DNA of 64,000 nt from Dipteronia dyeriana (lineage: Eukaryota > Streptophyta > Magnoliopsida > Sapindales > Sapindaceae). Positions 11,801 to 23,118 of the stretch are shown in pieces. The DNA is taken from positions 57,574,597-57,638,596 of the forward strand of contig CM065303.1 in the NCBI GenBank assembly GCA_032871835.1, written 5' to 3'. The number at the start of each line of letters is the position of its first letter. Positions within the stretch are counted from its first letter, which is position 1. The notes below the pieces were generated by a model. That model did not search any database, was not told where the DNA came from, and saw only the letters and a program-made list of their open reading frames with translations. Made by a program: the position numbers and the translations under genes.

Positions 11801-14800
11801 AAAATAGATAGAGTTATGGTGGGTGATGCTCTTAATCCAGAATGATAAATGAAACTAAACATCCCATATTATAACATTAAGGCCATTTATTCAAAACTAA
11901 TTCGAGGATCAATAGAAAATCAGAAAATCCCTTGGCATGCAACAAATCATTAGCATGACTGCATATGATAATCAAACTTCACAATTTTTCTCTCCATCAG
12001 TGACATTTTCAAAACCAAAGTGAAAAAGGAAAAAGACATTGGGAAGTGGAAACAACAAGAAAAACAAGCCACCAATTTGAGGTCAATATTTGTAGAATAT
12101 TTTTTTTAAATCAATGTTTTGCTCTCCCTCGAACATCTTTTTCTCCCCATAATGAATCAAACATATAAAATACAGTGCCAAAATAATGGATAGAGGGCAA
12201 AGACTTTTTGAAGTTACTTATTTTCCTTTTCAGAATATTCCAAGCAAAAATCCATCCATATTTCTAGAAAAGTGTCTAATAGCTCTTGAAATTTAAAGCT
12301 GTTAACAACTCTCTCAAGTCTCAATTTTAAGCAGCTTGGTACACTACCACATGTATGTACTAGCCATAACTCTTATTCATCTCATATCATTTAATTCATT
12401 AACGTCGTTTATCTTTTCTCCTTATATCATTAAAATAGCAGAAAAACAAACATAAACCTAACAGAATCCCGCAAAAACTAGGACCAAGGCTAGCCTCCAG
12501 AATACCATTTGAAGGAATAGACAGAGAAGCAATGCACCATTTATATTTCTTTGAAAATGTCAACTCCCATAAGATATGCTTTATTTCATGACTCAATTAC
12601 CAGCAACTAAAACTATAAAATCATTCCTAATAACAAAAGATGCTAAATGATGCACTCTTTCAATGAATGGGCTCACACAAGCACGCATGCCAAAGAGAAT
12701 GAAGAAGACTTCCTGACGACAACTTGTGATCAAATATATCAGAATCTAAACTCCTAAAACAATTTCTGAATACTTGAAAATATTTTTAGACTCTTGTAAT
12801 TAACAGCTTGAAAACATTAAATAAATAAATAAATGACTTAATATTGTGGTCAACCTGATTACTAACAAATTTCATCCATAATAAAAACAAATCCTCATAG
12901 AACTACAATTACAAGTAGGCTGCTAAAATGTACCTATGCTAGCATCTCTGTTTTTCCAATTTAGACTGAGAAGGATCAAAACAATCACATTTATAAAGGA
13001 AAAGATAAACACAATATAGATGGTAGCGGATAAATTGGCAAGTAGGGGGAGGTTTGTCTGTAGAAAAAATGTAATGCTGCAAGAACAGTTCAACTCTACT
13101 TTGGAGTACATGGTTGCAGAGCAACAGTGTGGTATTAAATTGCTCATCTTAAGGAGTTACGTTATCTCCTGTTTCTGCAGCTTTTTTTTTTAAATGTGTA
13201 TATATCTATACATATACATATGCTTCATCTTTTTGATGCAATCTATCATACTTCCTATATCCTTTTGGTCTTTCTAATGCATTTACTACTTGACAAGTAA
13301 ACTAGTTGTAGCAACAATTAAAAATTAAAATATAAATTAAAAAAAAAAAACGCAGGAGATAAACTAAAAATAAACTAGTTGAAACATCAATATGTTTCTC
13401 ACATTCAACCTGTAACAAAAATCATAAAATCTTTCATTAATATACTTTAAAGCTGCATCTATTCAGTCTTCAATTCACCATGAAAATAACAAGAACAAGG
13501 AATAAATGGAATAGAAGTTCATAATCAACATATAATATTAAGTTATTAACAAAAACTTGACGGAATATTGACGCAAAAGCATCATTGAAATGAAGAGAAT
13601 CATGCTTTACCTCATCAAGGGGATTCTCAAATTGAAGGTTCACACTCTCAGCATGTGCACGCATAACAGGAACTCGTATGCATGTCGCAGTCACTCTAAC
13701 ATCTTTATCATTCTGTAACACAAGAATACAAAAACCATTTTATATAAAGACTAAATGAGATTTGCAACCCATTATCCAGCCAAAGCAGAAACTCTAAAAT
13801 TCTCAATCCATCCGATAAGACATTATATTATAGGTGAAAACTTGCAATACTTACCCAGATTTTCCTTGTCTCTTTTACCAATTTCATTTCCTCTTCGTTG
13901 TACCCATTTGAGACAATAGGTGCATTGTGCGAGAACAAATTAAAAGCATACTGCAAAAAATAAAACGATATCAAAATGTTATCTTCCAAAACTTGACAAA
14001 AAGACTAATCACATTGCTCATAAAGTTATCAAGTACCTGTTGATTAAAAATATTACAAGTTGGTGGTTTTCCTTCCAATACCTTACAAACAAACAGGGGG
14101 AAATGTCAATTCACAAAACACTGAAACTAAATATAACTGTAAACTTGCAAAGTGTATCCGGAAACTTTACGAGACGACAGGATATATTATAGAAACCTCA
14201 CGAGTTTGAAGCTCAAGCTCTTCCATTGCAGCCGCACCAGCACCACTAGCTGCCTGATATGTACTCACTACCATTCGCGTCACCTTGAGCATAGCAAAAC
14301 CAATCACAAATCGCATAACAAGTGTTGTAATCAACTAACCCATCAAGAAATCAAATCCTTCAATTCGAAATGTTTGAAATCTCAATCAAATACACATGTA
14401 CCTTTGCGCGGCGATGGAGTGGTGTGGCAGCCATTAAGCAAATGATTGTTGAACAATTGGGATTGGCAATCAAGGCACCTTTTCCGGTTCTGAGCTTGAT
14501 CCCACTCATAGCTTCAGGATTCACTTCAGGGATTACAAGCGGGACATTCTCAACCATTCGAAATGCGGAGCTGTTGTCGACCACAACGGTACCTTTATCG
14601 ACAGCAATGGGCCCGAATTTCTTGCTAATCGAGCCACCAGCGCTGAAGAGCGCGATTTCGACATCGTCAAAGCTGTTCTCTGTGAGCTCTTCGATGGTGT
14701 ACGTTTTGTCCTGGAAATAGAACTCTTTCCCAGCAGAGCGCTTGGAGGCCAGCATTTTGATGGAGCGATAAGGGAAGTCGCGGTCGGAGAGAACGGAGAG

Positions 14801-14971
14801 GAACTCTTGACCGACGGCGCCGGTGACTCCCACAACAGCCAGAGAGGGTCCGGATTCTTGGTAGGACATGCGGACACGTGTAACGATGGGTTTGGTTCTC
14901 GTGGGTTTGTTGATGATTGGCAGTTTGGAGAGGAAGTGGGTCTGGGTTTGATGAGATGTGAAGGCCGCCAT
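8870..14971 (-). CDS. ASD: Aspartate-semialdehyde dehydrogenase, chloroplastic
   Basis: Seven exons on the minus strand, all with GT..AG borders: 14971-14402, 14283-14197, 14081-14037, 13950-13855, 13712-13611, 9183-9029 and 8951-8870. They total 1137 bp, 378 residues plus a TAG stop, close to the usual plant length. The enzyme (EC 1.2.1.11) reduces aspartyl phosphate to aspartate semialdehyde with NADPH, the branch point to lysine, threonine, methionine and isoleucine in plastids. Residues 1-35 are rich in Ser/Thr/Lys and look like a transit peptide. GVTGAVG (48-54) is the NADP-binding glycine loop, NPNCST carries the catalytic Cys173, [10 protein letters not shown] the conserved Gln200, and RVPVMRAH (279-286) the substrate-binding Arg and catalytic His. 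The C-terminus reads [17 protein letters not shown]. No stop or frameshift is visible, so it is probably active. Intron 5 (9184-13610) is unusually long at 4427 bp. Confidence 0.96.
9352..9425. mobile_element. MITE remnant in ASADH intron 5
   Basis: GAGCATCTCTCACCGTACTC is followed by an inverted pair (TACTCTATTTTGG / CCAAAATAGAGTA) and a second CACCGTACTCTA. The GAGCATCTC start resembles the MITE end at 6279, but no target duplication is evident. Confidence 0.4.
9426..11445. other. ASADH intron 5, AT-rich part
   Basis: Long A/T runs and no coding signal. A short GC-richer patch at 10610-10735 repeats 'GCGGTTTGGACC' and looks like debris of a DNA transposon or LTR. Confidence 0.5.
11450..11860 (+). 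repeat. Possible solo-LTR remnant in ASADH intron 5
   Basis: A TATA-like CTATAAATAG near 11660 is followed by about 150 bp of leader rich in TTTCT/CTCTCT. Upstream are two imperfect palindromes (ATCTCTTTCAGAGATAAT and a TAGATGATATTATTAGATATCA block). This is promoter-like architecture, as in short LTRs. I could not define ends or a target duplication. Confidence 0.3.
11861..13610. other. ASADH intron 5, upstream part
   Basis: No exon is needed here: exon 5 ends at 13611 and exon 6 resumes at 9183 in frame. The open stretches on the minus strand (for example 12923-13147) have no recognisable domain. Confidence 0.6.
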
Positions 14972-15111
14972 TGGAGATGTTTTGCGAGAGAGAGCGAGAG
15001 GCGGCTGAGAGCCTGAGAGAGTGTTTTGGAGGGGACAAGTACCAGCACTCTACTATTTTGGGGTTAAAAGTTAAACTAAAAGGCCGGTTAGTTTCGATTC
15101 AACCTCGTGAG
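14972..15111 (-). promoter_or_regulatory. Short 5' flank of ASADH
   Basis: Only 140 bp separate the ASADH ATG from the hAT-type element. On the minus strand this holds a pyrimidine-rich leader (CTCTCTC repeats at 14982-15025). I see no clear TATA box. The 8-bp target duplication CTCGTGAG (15104-15111) is its outer edge, so much of the original promoter now lies beyond the insertion. Confidence 0.5.
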
Positions 15112-16129
15112 TAGGGGTGGACACGGTTCGATTCGATTCGGTTTTGGTTAAAATTGTATTTAACTATTATATTTTTAGCTTTTAAAAATTTGAATCGGTT
15201 TGAACCGTATTAGATCATGAAACCGAATTAAACCAAACACCTTTATCTCAATTCGATTCGGTTCGGTTTTGAATCTATTGGGCTCATTAGGCTTTTAGGT
15301 TTTTATATACATTTTTTTCATTTTTTGTATCCTTTAACAAATGCTTTTTTATTTAGATCTTTGGACAATCGATTTTAGGCTGTTTTTTTAACAATCTCAT
15401 ACATTCAAAACACATATAAATATACCACATTCTTGTTTAACTAATCAAATTTAATCCAAATCAAACACAACTACCTGCTCAATAGCTATCATTCTACCAA
15501 ATTCAATCCATATAACTTTAATTACATAGATAGAATAATAGAAGTCCAAAATGCAATCCAATATAAAATGATCACACATAAATAATCCAACATACAATCC
15601 ATAATAAAATTAAACTTAAATTTCAATCCATAATATAATAAAACATAACAAATTAATTAAAATGACATCATTTCTACCTTTCCGACCGTCTATCCGTACA
15701 CCCCTCTTTACATTGTTTCTTTTGTAATGGATCTAGAATCCTCTAATTCATCATCAGATTGTGAACCTGAATTCTCCTTCGATGAATAGGTTCGTGGGTC
15801 GATCTCCGTCCTTTAAAATTCAAGTAAATAATAAAATTATGTATTGACATTCCAAATAATAAAAATGCAAGAAAACAATAAATTAAACAGCAAAAACAGT
15901 AAAAAGAACACAAAAATTTGAATAAAAAAAATTATATATTGACTGTGAATAGAACAGTGAACATGAATCCTATATACATGCTATTGCAAGCTATTTTGTT
16001 CTATTCTTTTTATACATGGATACATGAATCCTATATACAAGTAAACTTTTCACATCCAAAAAAGAGAATTACATCAAACATCAAAGCAGCAAACGAAGGC
16101 CCTCAGTTCCCAAATACATCACAGGAAGT

Positions 16130-16710
16130 CAGGACTCAGGAACCAGTTGGGTTTGGTGGAGAAACTCTCTTTCATATCAACATTTCTACAGTTGGGCATT
16201 TCCTCTTCCGCCCACCTCTTGGCCTTAATCTGAATTGCTTATCTGTCTCAATAAAATCCCCCTGATTCCATATAAATAACAACACTGAGGTTTGAGTATG
16301 TATCGTTTTTCAAACAAAGCTATTTCATGGCATTTACAAAATCAACACAACGCTTACAGTGGCATAAATGTGGCACCCTGACTTTTCATGTTTATCTCTC
16401 ACATGCTTGTAGGCAAATCTCATGCCACAACCGACAAGTCCGCATGCAAAAGGCTTAATTTCATGGTGCACTGCCTTGACATGCTACTAGAGGTTTGATT
16501 TCTGTTGCGAACCAAATCAATAAATAGGTAATACATATAATTCAAAAAATTAAGTGTTGATACAAAATCAAAGTAGAGGCATCTTACAGCTGAGAATGAG
16601 AGTAGACAACCCTTAAACTCGCACTTAAATCTTTCAGATGAAACTGTTTCCTCATGTGTAAGCACATGCCGCTTTATGTTCGTTCTCAGTTGCATCGATC
16701 CACAAATCTC
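16130..16710 (-). pseudogene. Transcription factor IIIA gene fragment (captured)
   Basis: Three exons on the minus strand. 16710-16588 reads ICGSMQLRTNIKRHVLTHE then FKCEFKGCLLSFSA. 16501-16358 reads HVKAVHHEIKPFAC then GMRFAYKHVRDKHEKSGCH. 16261 to about 16130 reads DFIETDKQFRLRPRGGRKRK then CPTVEMLI. These are the last C2H2 fingers and C-terminal tail of plant TFIIIA, which binds the 5S rRNA gene and 5S RNA. The introns keep GT..AG borders and join in phase, so the copy came from genomic DNA, not from mRNA. It is dead: two adjacent TAG codons follow KSNL and a TGA follows VEMLI. The N-terminal fingers are missing. Confidence 0.85.
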
Positions 16711-16877
16711 AAAACAAAATTAAACAGAAATTCCATTACAAAAAAGAATCAATAACATCAAACACATTAAATCATACACACACAAGCAAGCTATAACAAA
16801 CATCAAACACCCATAAACTAATAAAAGTAAAAAAAAAAAAAAAGCAAAACAGAATACTAGGACGACGAAGAAGAAAA

Positions 16878-17105
16878 AACCTTGACAATGGCGACTGACA
16901 AATGTAGGCGGAGGCGCAGAGCAGCGGAAGGGAGACGTGTGCAGCGGAGCTGGAGGTCGTGTGAGAGATGTTGTGATGGAAGACAAATGGATATGTGGCG
17001 AAGATTTATGGCGAAGAGCTGCTGCGATTGTCTGATATGAGAGAAAATAGAGAGATGGAGTTGTGGCGGAATAGAATGAGAGATAGGGTCTGATGAAAGA
17101 AGTGA
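16878..17105 (-). other. Possible captured first exon or leader
   Basis: On the minus strand a CT-rich leader (about 17105-16990) runs into an open stretch that ends CATTGTCAAG followed by GTTTTTTC, a plausible splice donor. It lies upstream of the TFIIIA exons on the same strand and could be the 5' exon of the captured gene. The peptide (MSSITTSLTRPPAPL...) has no domain I recognise. Confidence 0.35.
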
Positions 17106-17420
17106 AATTAGGTTTTTTTGTATTTAAATGTCAGTTCGTTGGGTCGGTTCGGTTTTGGAAGGGTCAGAACCGAAATCGACCCATTTTCTATACGGTTCTT
17201 TCGGTTCGAACCGAATTGAACCGAATTGAACCGAATTGAACCATTGAACCGAACCGAACCAAACACCATATTTCGACTCGGTTCGGGTCGATTCGGTTCG
17301 GTTCGGTTCGAAGAACCGTGCCCACCCCTACTCGTGAGGCTCACGCTTATTATTCCATTCCATGGACATGTCCAAATATCCAAATACACCAACTTGTCAT
17401 TTTGAAGTGTTGCCCGCTGT

Positions 17421-18065
17421 TAGGGGTGAGCTTTGATTGGACCGGTTCGGTTTTTCATAGAACCGATAAAAAACCAATAAAATCCGGTTTTTAAAAAAGT
17501 AAACCGATCCAATCAAATTGACATTTACCAACCGATAAAAAACCAACCGAATTGGACCGGTTCGGTTCGGTTCGATTTTTTTGGTTTTGGACCTGATGGA
17601 CCAAAATTCTAAATTTCATTTATTACATATTTAGTTCATTTTTTTGAATCTATTGGACCAAATTTATTTACATGACAATAAAAACATATTAAAAAACTAC
17701 AAAATCCAATACAAAATAGTAAACATATTTCAAAATACATGCCAACCAAATTTTTTATTGATAGCTAATACAATAGTCAGTATCAAACAAAGTCAAATTA
17801 CATTTTAAAATCCAATAAAATATACTTAATAATTGAAGAGTAAAGAGTGAAAGTTAGAATTAGTTTTTTTTTAATATATAGTCGGATACCGGTTCGGTTA
17901 TCCGGTTTTTGGAACTAAACCGGATAAAAACGGATCCAACCGGTTTTTTTAAAATTAGAACCGAACCGAACCGATCACCCAATCAAAACCGGTAAAAAAC
18001 CAATTGGATCGATTTGATCCACTGGTTCGGTTCGGTTCGCTTCATTGATATTTTGCCCACCCCTA
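17421..18065. mobile_element. hAT-type MITE, 645 bp
   Basis: The ends TAGGGGTGAGC and (reverse complement) TAGGGGTGGGC are flanked by perfect 8-bp duplications CCCGCTGT (17413-17420 and 18066-18073). Both arms are built of GGTTCGGTT/AACCGGAT-like repeats, as in the neighbouring 15112-17330 element, but there is no captured gene. Confidence 0.85.
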
Positions 18066-18361
18066 CCCGCTGTTAAAAAAATTTGTATAAGGATAGATTA
18101 ATCTAACGATAGTGATAATTTTATTTTGAGTATTAATCTATTATATAAATTTTGATTTTTGATTTTTGGAAGGGGAGTATTCGAACCGCAATCTTGTAGT
18201 GGACTGTTCGAGATAATTTTATTTTGTGTAGAACAAACCACCACCTCTACGTATATGATTGTGTATTTGTATGTGAAATCGGAGTGATTTCAAAATTTGT
18301 AGAATGCTAGTAACTAATAGAATTCATTACAGGTCAATAAGTTTCTTTTTTGCATATCACT

Positions 18362-18605
18362 TTTTAGTAGCGATGGTTGTGCACCTCACTTCCACATCTA
18401 GTGGTCAGAGTTCAAGTTCCACTGTGCATATTTGATAAACATGTGTTGGGAGTTTTCTCCTCGTTTGAGGGACTAGTCATCTCCCGGTAGTAAGAGTTGT
18501 ATTTCATATGTAACATGCCCTCGATAGTGGAAGTAGTATTCCGGGTTATTTCTATAGAATCTATATACAATGCCTAAATTGTAGTGGAAGAGCTAGAGAA
18601 CTGTA
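18362..18605 (+). mobile_element. Possible tRNA-derived SINE
   Basis: TAGCGATGGTTGTGCACCTC resembles a pol III A box, and about 35 bp later CAGAGTTCAAGTTCCACT resembles a B box (GTTCAAGTTCC). About 190 bp of unrelated body follows. No poly-A or poly-T tail or target duplication is obvious, so the call is tentative. Confidence 0.4.
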
Positions 18606-18621
18606 TGTAGTTATCAATTTA

Positions 18622-19016
18622 TATATATAGTGAGTCTATGATAAGGGGTTTTTTATTCTAATTTTGGTAAAAACCATCATGAAATCACATTGATTTCTAT
18701 AAATTTTGATCTGAATTTTTTTTATAAATGATAAGTTCATTGAATCTACATAAATTCTAAAATTTTACAACATTATAAATATTTATCCCGAATTTTTTAA
18801 ATATGAAGGTATTGGAAAATAGACAAAATATAGGAAAATTCAAGAAAAATAGTTATAGTACTTGAAAAGATATCATTTTTTTCATGGGTAGATTTCGATG
18901 ACCTTATCATTCACGAAAAATCCAGATCAAAATTCATTCAAATCTACGTGATTTCATGATGGTTATTGCAGAAATTAAAATAAATGATCTCTTATAAGAG
19001 ACTCACTATATTATAT
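18622..19016. mobile_element. Fold-back MITE with long inverted arms
   Basis: Left arm ATATAGTGAGTCTATGATAA... and right arm ...TTATAAGAGACTCACTATAT are complementary over more than 100 bp, sharing AACCATCATGAAATCAC near both inner parts. Length is about 395 bp, non-coding. Flanks are TA-rich, so the duplication is unclear. Confidence 0.7.
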
Positions 19017-19019
19017 TTT

Positions 19020-19362
19020 ATATATATAGTGTAGATTATATAATCATATCGATTTTTATAAATTTTAATCAATTTTTTTTTTTTGGAATATAAATTGATT
19101 GAATTCATTGAAATCTATCCGTAAATAAAACTTGAATTTTTTTCAAGCACTAGATCTAAAACTATTTATCCTAACTTTGTTAAATATAAAAGGCATCAAA
19201 AAAATAAGAGAAAGATAGGAAAATTCAAACAAATAGTTATAATACTTGAAAATTCTCAAGTTATATCCATAAGTAGCTTTTAATGAATTTATCATCTACA
19301 AAAAAAAAAATCAGATCAAAATCCATAAAAATCAATGTTATTTCATAGGTATTTGCTGAAAT
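19020..19362. mobile_element. Diverged second copy of the same fold-back MITE
   Basis: It shares internal order and words with the preceding element (AGTGTAGATTATATAATCAT, TAGGAAAATTCAA, ATAGTTATAATACTTGAAAA, and near the end AAATCAATGTTATTTCAT). It is more decayed, and the arms are only partly complementary. Confidence 0.5.
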
Positions 19363-20240
19363 GTGGATGTACTCCATTCATTAATGGTATACCCAATGTC
19401 ACACACGGTTGGTAGATAATTATTGGTCGTAGAATATTTGGTTCCAGAGAATTCTTCAATGGCCTAATAGAACATTTCAAGTCTATCACTGATCTCTTTT
19501 GCCAACACCACCCCATCATATTCAATTGACATATTTTTATACTGTGAATCTCTTTGCCTCAAATAAGGAAAAATAATTTTGTGCATTAAAGCATAGTAAA
19601 CCATCAAGTATGTAGAAATCCACCTTGTTTAGCAATCAAGTGCCAACATTTTAGTCCTCTCGATATTAATTGGTTGACAGTCTCAAAACAAATTTCCTCT
19701 CTTTTCGATGATGATGTCCAATAAAAAACACTATCACAAATCCTCTCAATACTTCAATAATCACATATAACCTATCTCTCATTATCAAAGTCAATATATG
19801 TTCAAAACAACGCATATGGAATATGTCTTCATTCATCAAAAGTGAGCCACTAGAAAACTTCTTTAAAAAAAATACGAATTATAGCATTATTGGTGCTACA
19901 ATTATCCATAGTTAAAGTAGATAACTTTTGTTTGATATTCCAATCCTATAAACAATCCATCATAACAACTGTAAGCATCTCATAAGTGTGTGGACATAGA
20001 ACATATACAAACCTATTTAAGAGAATATCACAAAAACATTAAAACTATTAAGATCTATTATAGTACCCTAACCTTAATAATTTTCACATATTAAACTAAT
20101 TAAATTACTAAATCCCTATGATTTGACTTTTTAAAGTTTAAGAATTATCAACAAAATGTGTTGTAATAGCCATGAACCCATTCCTTTAATTATGAAATGT
20201 CTACATGTTGGTAGTAAGTGCAATGATACCCTTTTTTTTC
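19340..20240 (-). pseudogene. Decayed hAT transposase
   Basis: Minus-strand segments in different frames match the plant Ac/ricesleeper-type hAT transposase core. 'CFEHILTLIMRDRL' corresponds to the CxxHxLNLI motif, with the TLTMDNC-like and 'RWISTYLM' (RWNSTY) segments on either side, and 'EEFSGTKYSTTN...LPTVC' towards the end. Many stops and frameshifts separate them, so it is non-functional. No terminal repeats could be tied to it. It could once have mobilised hAT-type MITEs like those nearby, but there is no direct evidence. Confidence 0.65.
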
Positions 20241-20860
20241 TTCAATAAACCCATTGTTTTAATGATAAGCACGTCATTGAGATGCCTAGCAAAAGTTATT
20301 TACATTTTGTTTTACCTCGCAAGAGGACGAGTCACAGAGACTAGCACAACGGTAAGTGAGTGTATCATTTCGTAGGAAGGTGGGATCTGTTGATCGTTGC
20401 TGGTTCTGGCTATTATTACAACACGCCGAGCGAACTTGTGTGTTATGTGTGCAGAAAATGTAAATAATATTATAACTGAATAAATTATATAATATAATAT
20501 TTACAATGATAGACGGAATTGATAGATATGTCATCAAATATGGTTACACAAAGGAAATGAGTCAATCGTAACAATCCCTAAACTCACTTAGACCCTCAAA
20601 TGTACAAGTATACCATAGGCTCGTGTTCCCTTAATTAATCTATAATTTATCTCGATGTCTTTGAGATTGCATCTACACATACAAAGTACGTATGAATCCA
20701 TCAAGTGTTTTGGGACACACACACGAACCCTATTCGTCAGCCTAGTAATCTCTCAACTTACTGGTCATACATTGGACATTTCGTTAGGCATGTAATGCGT
20801 AACCTTGTGGGCCATATTACAACCAATAATTCATCCACAAGACTAACCAAATACAGGATG
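20241..20860. other. Unassigned DNA
   Basis: An open stretch on the minus strand (20537-20286) shows no domain. Nothing else is recognised before the Copia integrase remnant begins. Confidence 0.5.
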
Positions 20861-20884
20861 ACAATCAAGTGAACGCATTAAGAT

Positions 20885-23064
20885 TACGAGATACCCATAC
20901 AACAGCTCCTGGTACACCTCAGTAAAATGGTGTACCGGAGAGGAGAAATAGGATCTTGATGGAAATGATGAGATCTATGATTAGTTTCTCATCATTACCA
21001 AATTATTTCTAGGGATATACATTACAAACTAAAGGATACATTTTGAATGTAGTGTCATCCAAATATGTTCTTAAGACTCAGCTAGAGTTGTGAAATGGTC
21101 GTAAAGCTAGTTTGCGACATTTCCACATATGGGGGTGTCCAACACACGTGCTGAAGAACATAAGTGGAAAGCTAGACTCCAAGTCTATTGTCTGCCTATT
21201 TGTTGGATACTCTAAAGAGACCAGAGATGGACACTTCTATAGTCCCGAAGATAATTAAGTATTTGTTTCGACAAATACAACGTTTCTTGAGGACAATTAT
21301 ATTAGTGACCATAAACCCCGTTCTAAGATTGTATTGAATGAGTTGGAGCATGGTGAGACTAGTGCTTCATCAACAAGAGTTATTCATCCACACACATCTG
21401 AGAGTCAGATGGTTTCGGATCAGGATACATTACCACCTAGACGTAGTGAAAGGGTTGTGAGACAACTTGAACTCTATTTAGGTATAGATGAGGGATAAGG
21501 TGTTATCTCTGCTGATAGTGTGGATGATCCATTGACATTTAAGAATACAATGGTAGATCTTGATAAAGAGGAATGGCTTAAAGCCATGAATCTCGAGATG
21601 GGGTCTATATACTCTAACTCAGTTTGGGATCTTGTAAACTTACCGGATGGGGTAAAACCCATAGGGTGTAAGTGGATCTACAAGAGAAAGAGAGGAGTAG
21701 ACGGAAAGGTAGAGACCTTCAAGGCAAGGCTTGTGGCCAAGGGTTATACGCAGAAAGAGGGGGTCGATTATGAAGAGACCTTCTCGCCAGTAGCAATGTT
21801 TAAGTCTTTTAGGATTCTCTTATCCATTACTGCCTATTTCGATTATAAAATTTAACAGATGGACGTCAAGACTGAATTCTTGAATGACAATCTTGACAAA
21901 AGCATCTATATGATACAAATAGAGAGATTCGTGTCTTCAGATCAAGAGCAAAAGGTTTGAAAGTTGTAAATGTCCATCTATGGACTTAAGCAAACATCTA
22001 GATCTTGGAACATTAGGTTTGATGAAGAGATTAAAACCTATGGCTTCGAGTAGAACATCGATGAGCCTTGTGTCTACAAGCGCATGATTGATAAGAAAGT
22101 AGTTTTCTTGGTTCTATACGTAGATGATATCCTACTCATTGGGAATGATGTGGGAGTGTCGTCTGAAGTAAAAGGTTAGCTAGCTAGCCAATTCTAAATG
22201 AAAGATTTGGGAGAGGCAGATTATGTTCTAGGGATCCAACTTATAAAGGATCATAAGAACAAACTCATAGCACTGTCTCAGGCATCATATATCGATAAGA
22301 TTCTTGTGCGATTTTCGATGCAAAACTCAAAGAAAGGTAATTTACCTTCTAGACATGGAGTTCACTTGTCTAAGGAACAATGTCCTAAGACACCTCGAGA
22401 AGTTGAGGATATGAGACGTGTGCCCTATGCATCGGCAGTAGGTAGTCTCATGTATGCTATGTTATGCACGAGACTAGACATTTGCTATGCAGTGGGAGTA
22501 GTCAGCAGATACCAGTCAAACCCAGAATTGGATCATTGGATTGCTGTCAAGACAATTCTCAAGTATCTTTGGAGAACGAAAGACAATATGCTAGTGTATT
22601 TCGGGCAAGATTTGATCCCGTTAGGATACACGGATTCTGATTTTCAATCAGATAAGGATTCTAATAAATCCACGTCTGGATCAGTATTTACCCTGGGTGG
22701 TGGAGTCATTGTGTGGAGAATTATCAAGCAATCTTGCATTGCTGACTCCACCATGGAAGCCGAATATGTAACCGCTTGTGAAGCTGCTTAAGAGGCTGTT
22801 TGAATCCGTAATTTCTTGAGTGATCTGAAAATTGTTCTAGACCTGGATAAGCCTATCACACTTTATTGTGATAACAGTGGTGTTGTGGCTAATTCCAAAT
22901 AGCCAAGAATCCACAAGAGAGTGGAAGCATATAGAGAGAAAGTATCATCTCATCAGAGAGATAGTACAGAGAGGAGATGTGATCATCACCAAGATAGTCT
23001 CACAAGACAATCATGTTGATCCATTTACGAATACCATATCGACTAAAGTGTTTTCGGATCACTA
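20885..23064 (+). pseudogene. Copia pol remnant (integrase end, RT, RNase H)
   Basis: The plus strand reads the integrase end (TPGTPQ*NGVPERRNRI, with the catalytic Glu region), the integrase C-terminal link, and then reverse transcriptase from 21510 (EEWLKAMNLEM, KWIYKRKRG, ARLVAKGYTQKEGVDYEETF, LYVDDILLIGND near 22115). RNase H follows (YTDSDFQSDKDSNKSTSG, DSTMEAEYVTACEA, LYCDN). More than ten stops or small indels break it (for example 21256, 21853, 22050, 22789). Gag, protease and the N-terminal integrase are absent upstream. The RT/RNase H text resembles the Angela/TAR-like Copia group. It is followed by a polypurine tract and a 3' LTR. Confidence 0.9.
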
Positions 23065-23118
23065 AGATGGTCTAGGGTTACGAAACATGCCTCACATGCT
23101 TTAGTGCAAGTGGGAGAT

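Larger units (their letters stand above)
15112..17330. mobile_element. hAT-type element carrying TFIIIA exons (Pack-type), 2219 bp
   Basis: The left end is TAGGGGTGGACACGGTTCGA. The right end, reverse-complemented, is TAGGGGTGGGCACGGTTCTT. Perfect 8-bp target duplications CTCGTGAG flank it (15104-15111 and 17331-17338), the size used by hAT elements. Both arms are rich in GGTTCGGTT/AACCGAACC repeats. No transposase is present, so it is non-autonomous. The interior carries exons and introns of a TFIIIA gene on the minus strand. Confidence 0.85.

Noticed and set aside
14533..15048. Alternative open frames overlapping ASADH exon 1
   Set aside because: Shifted-frame shadows of exon 1; the ASADH frame carries all conserved motifs.
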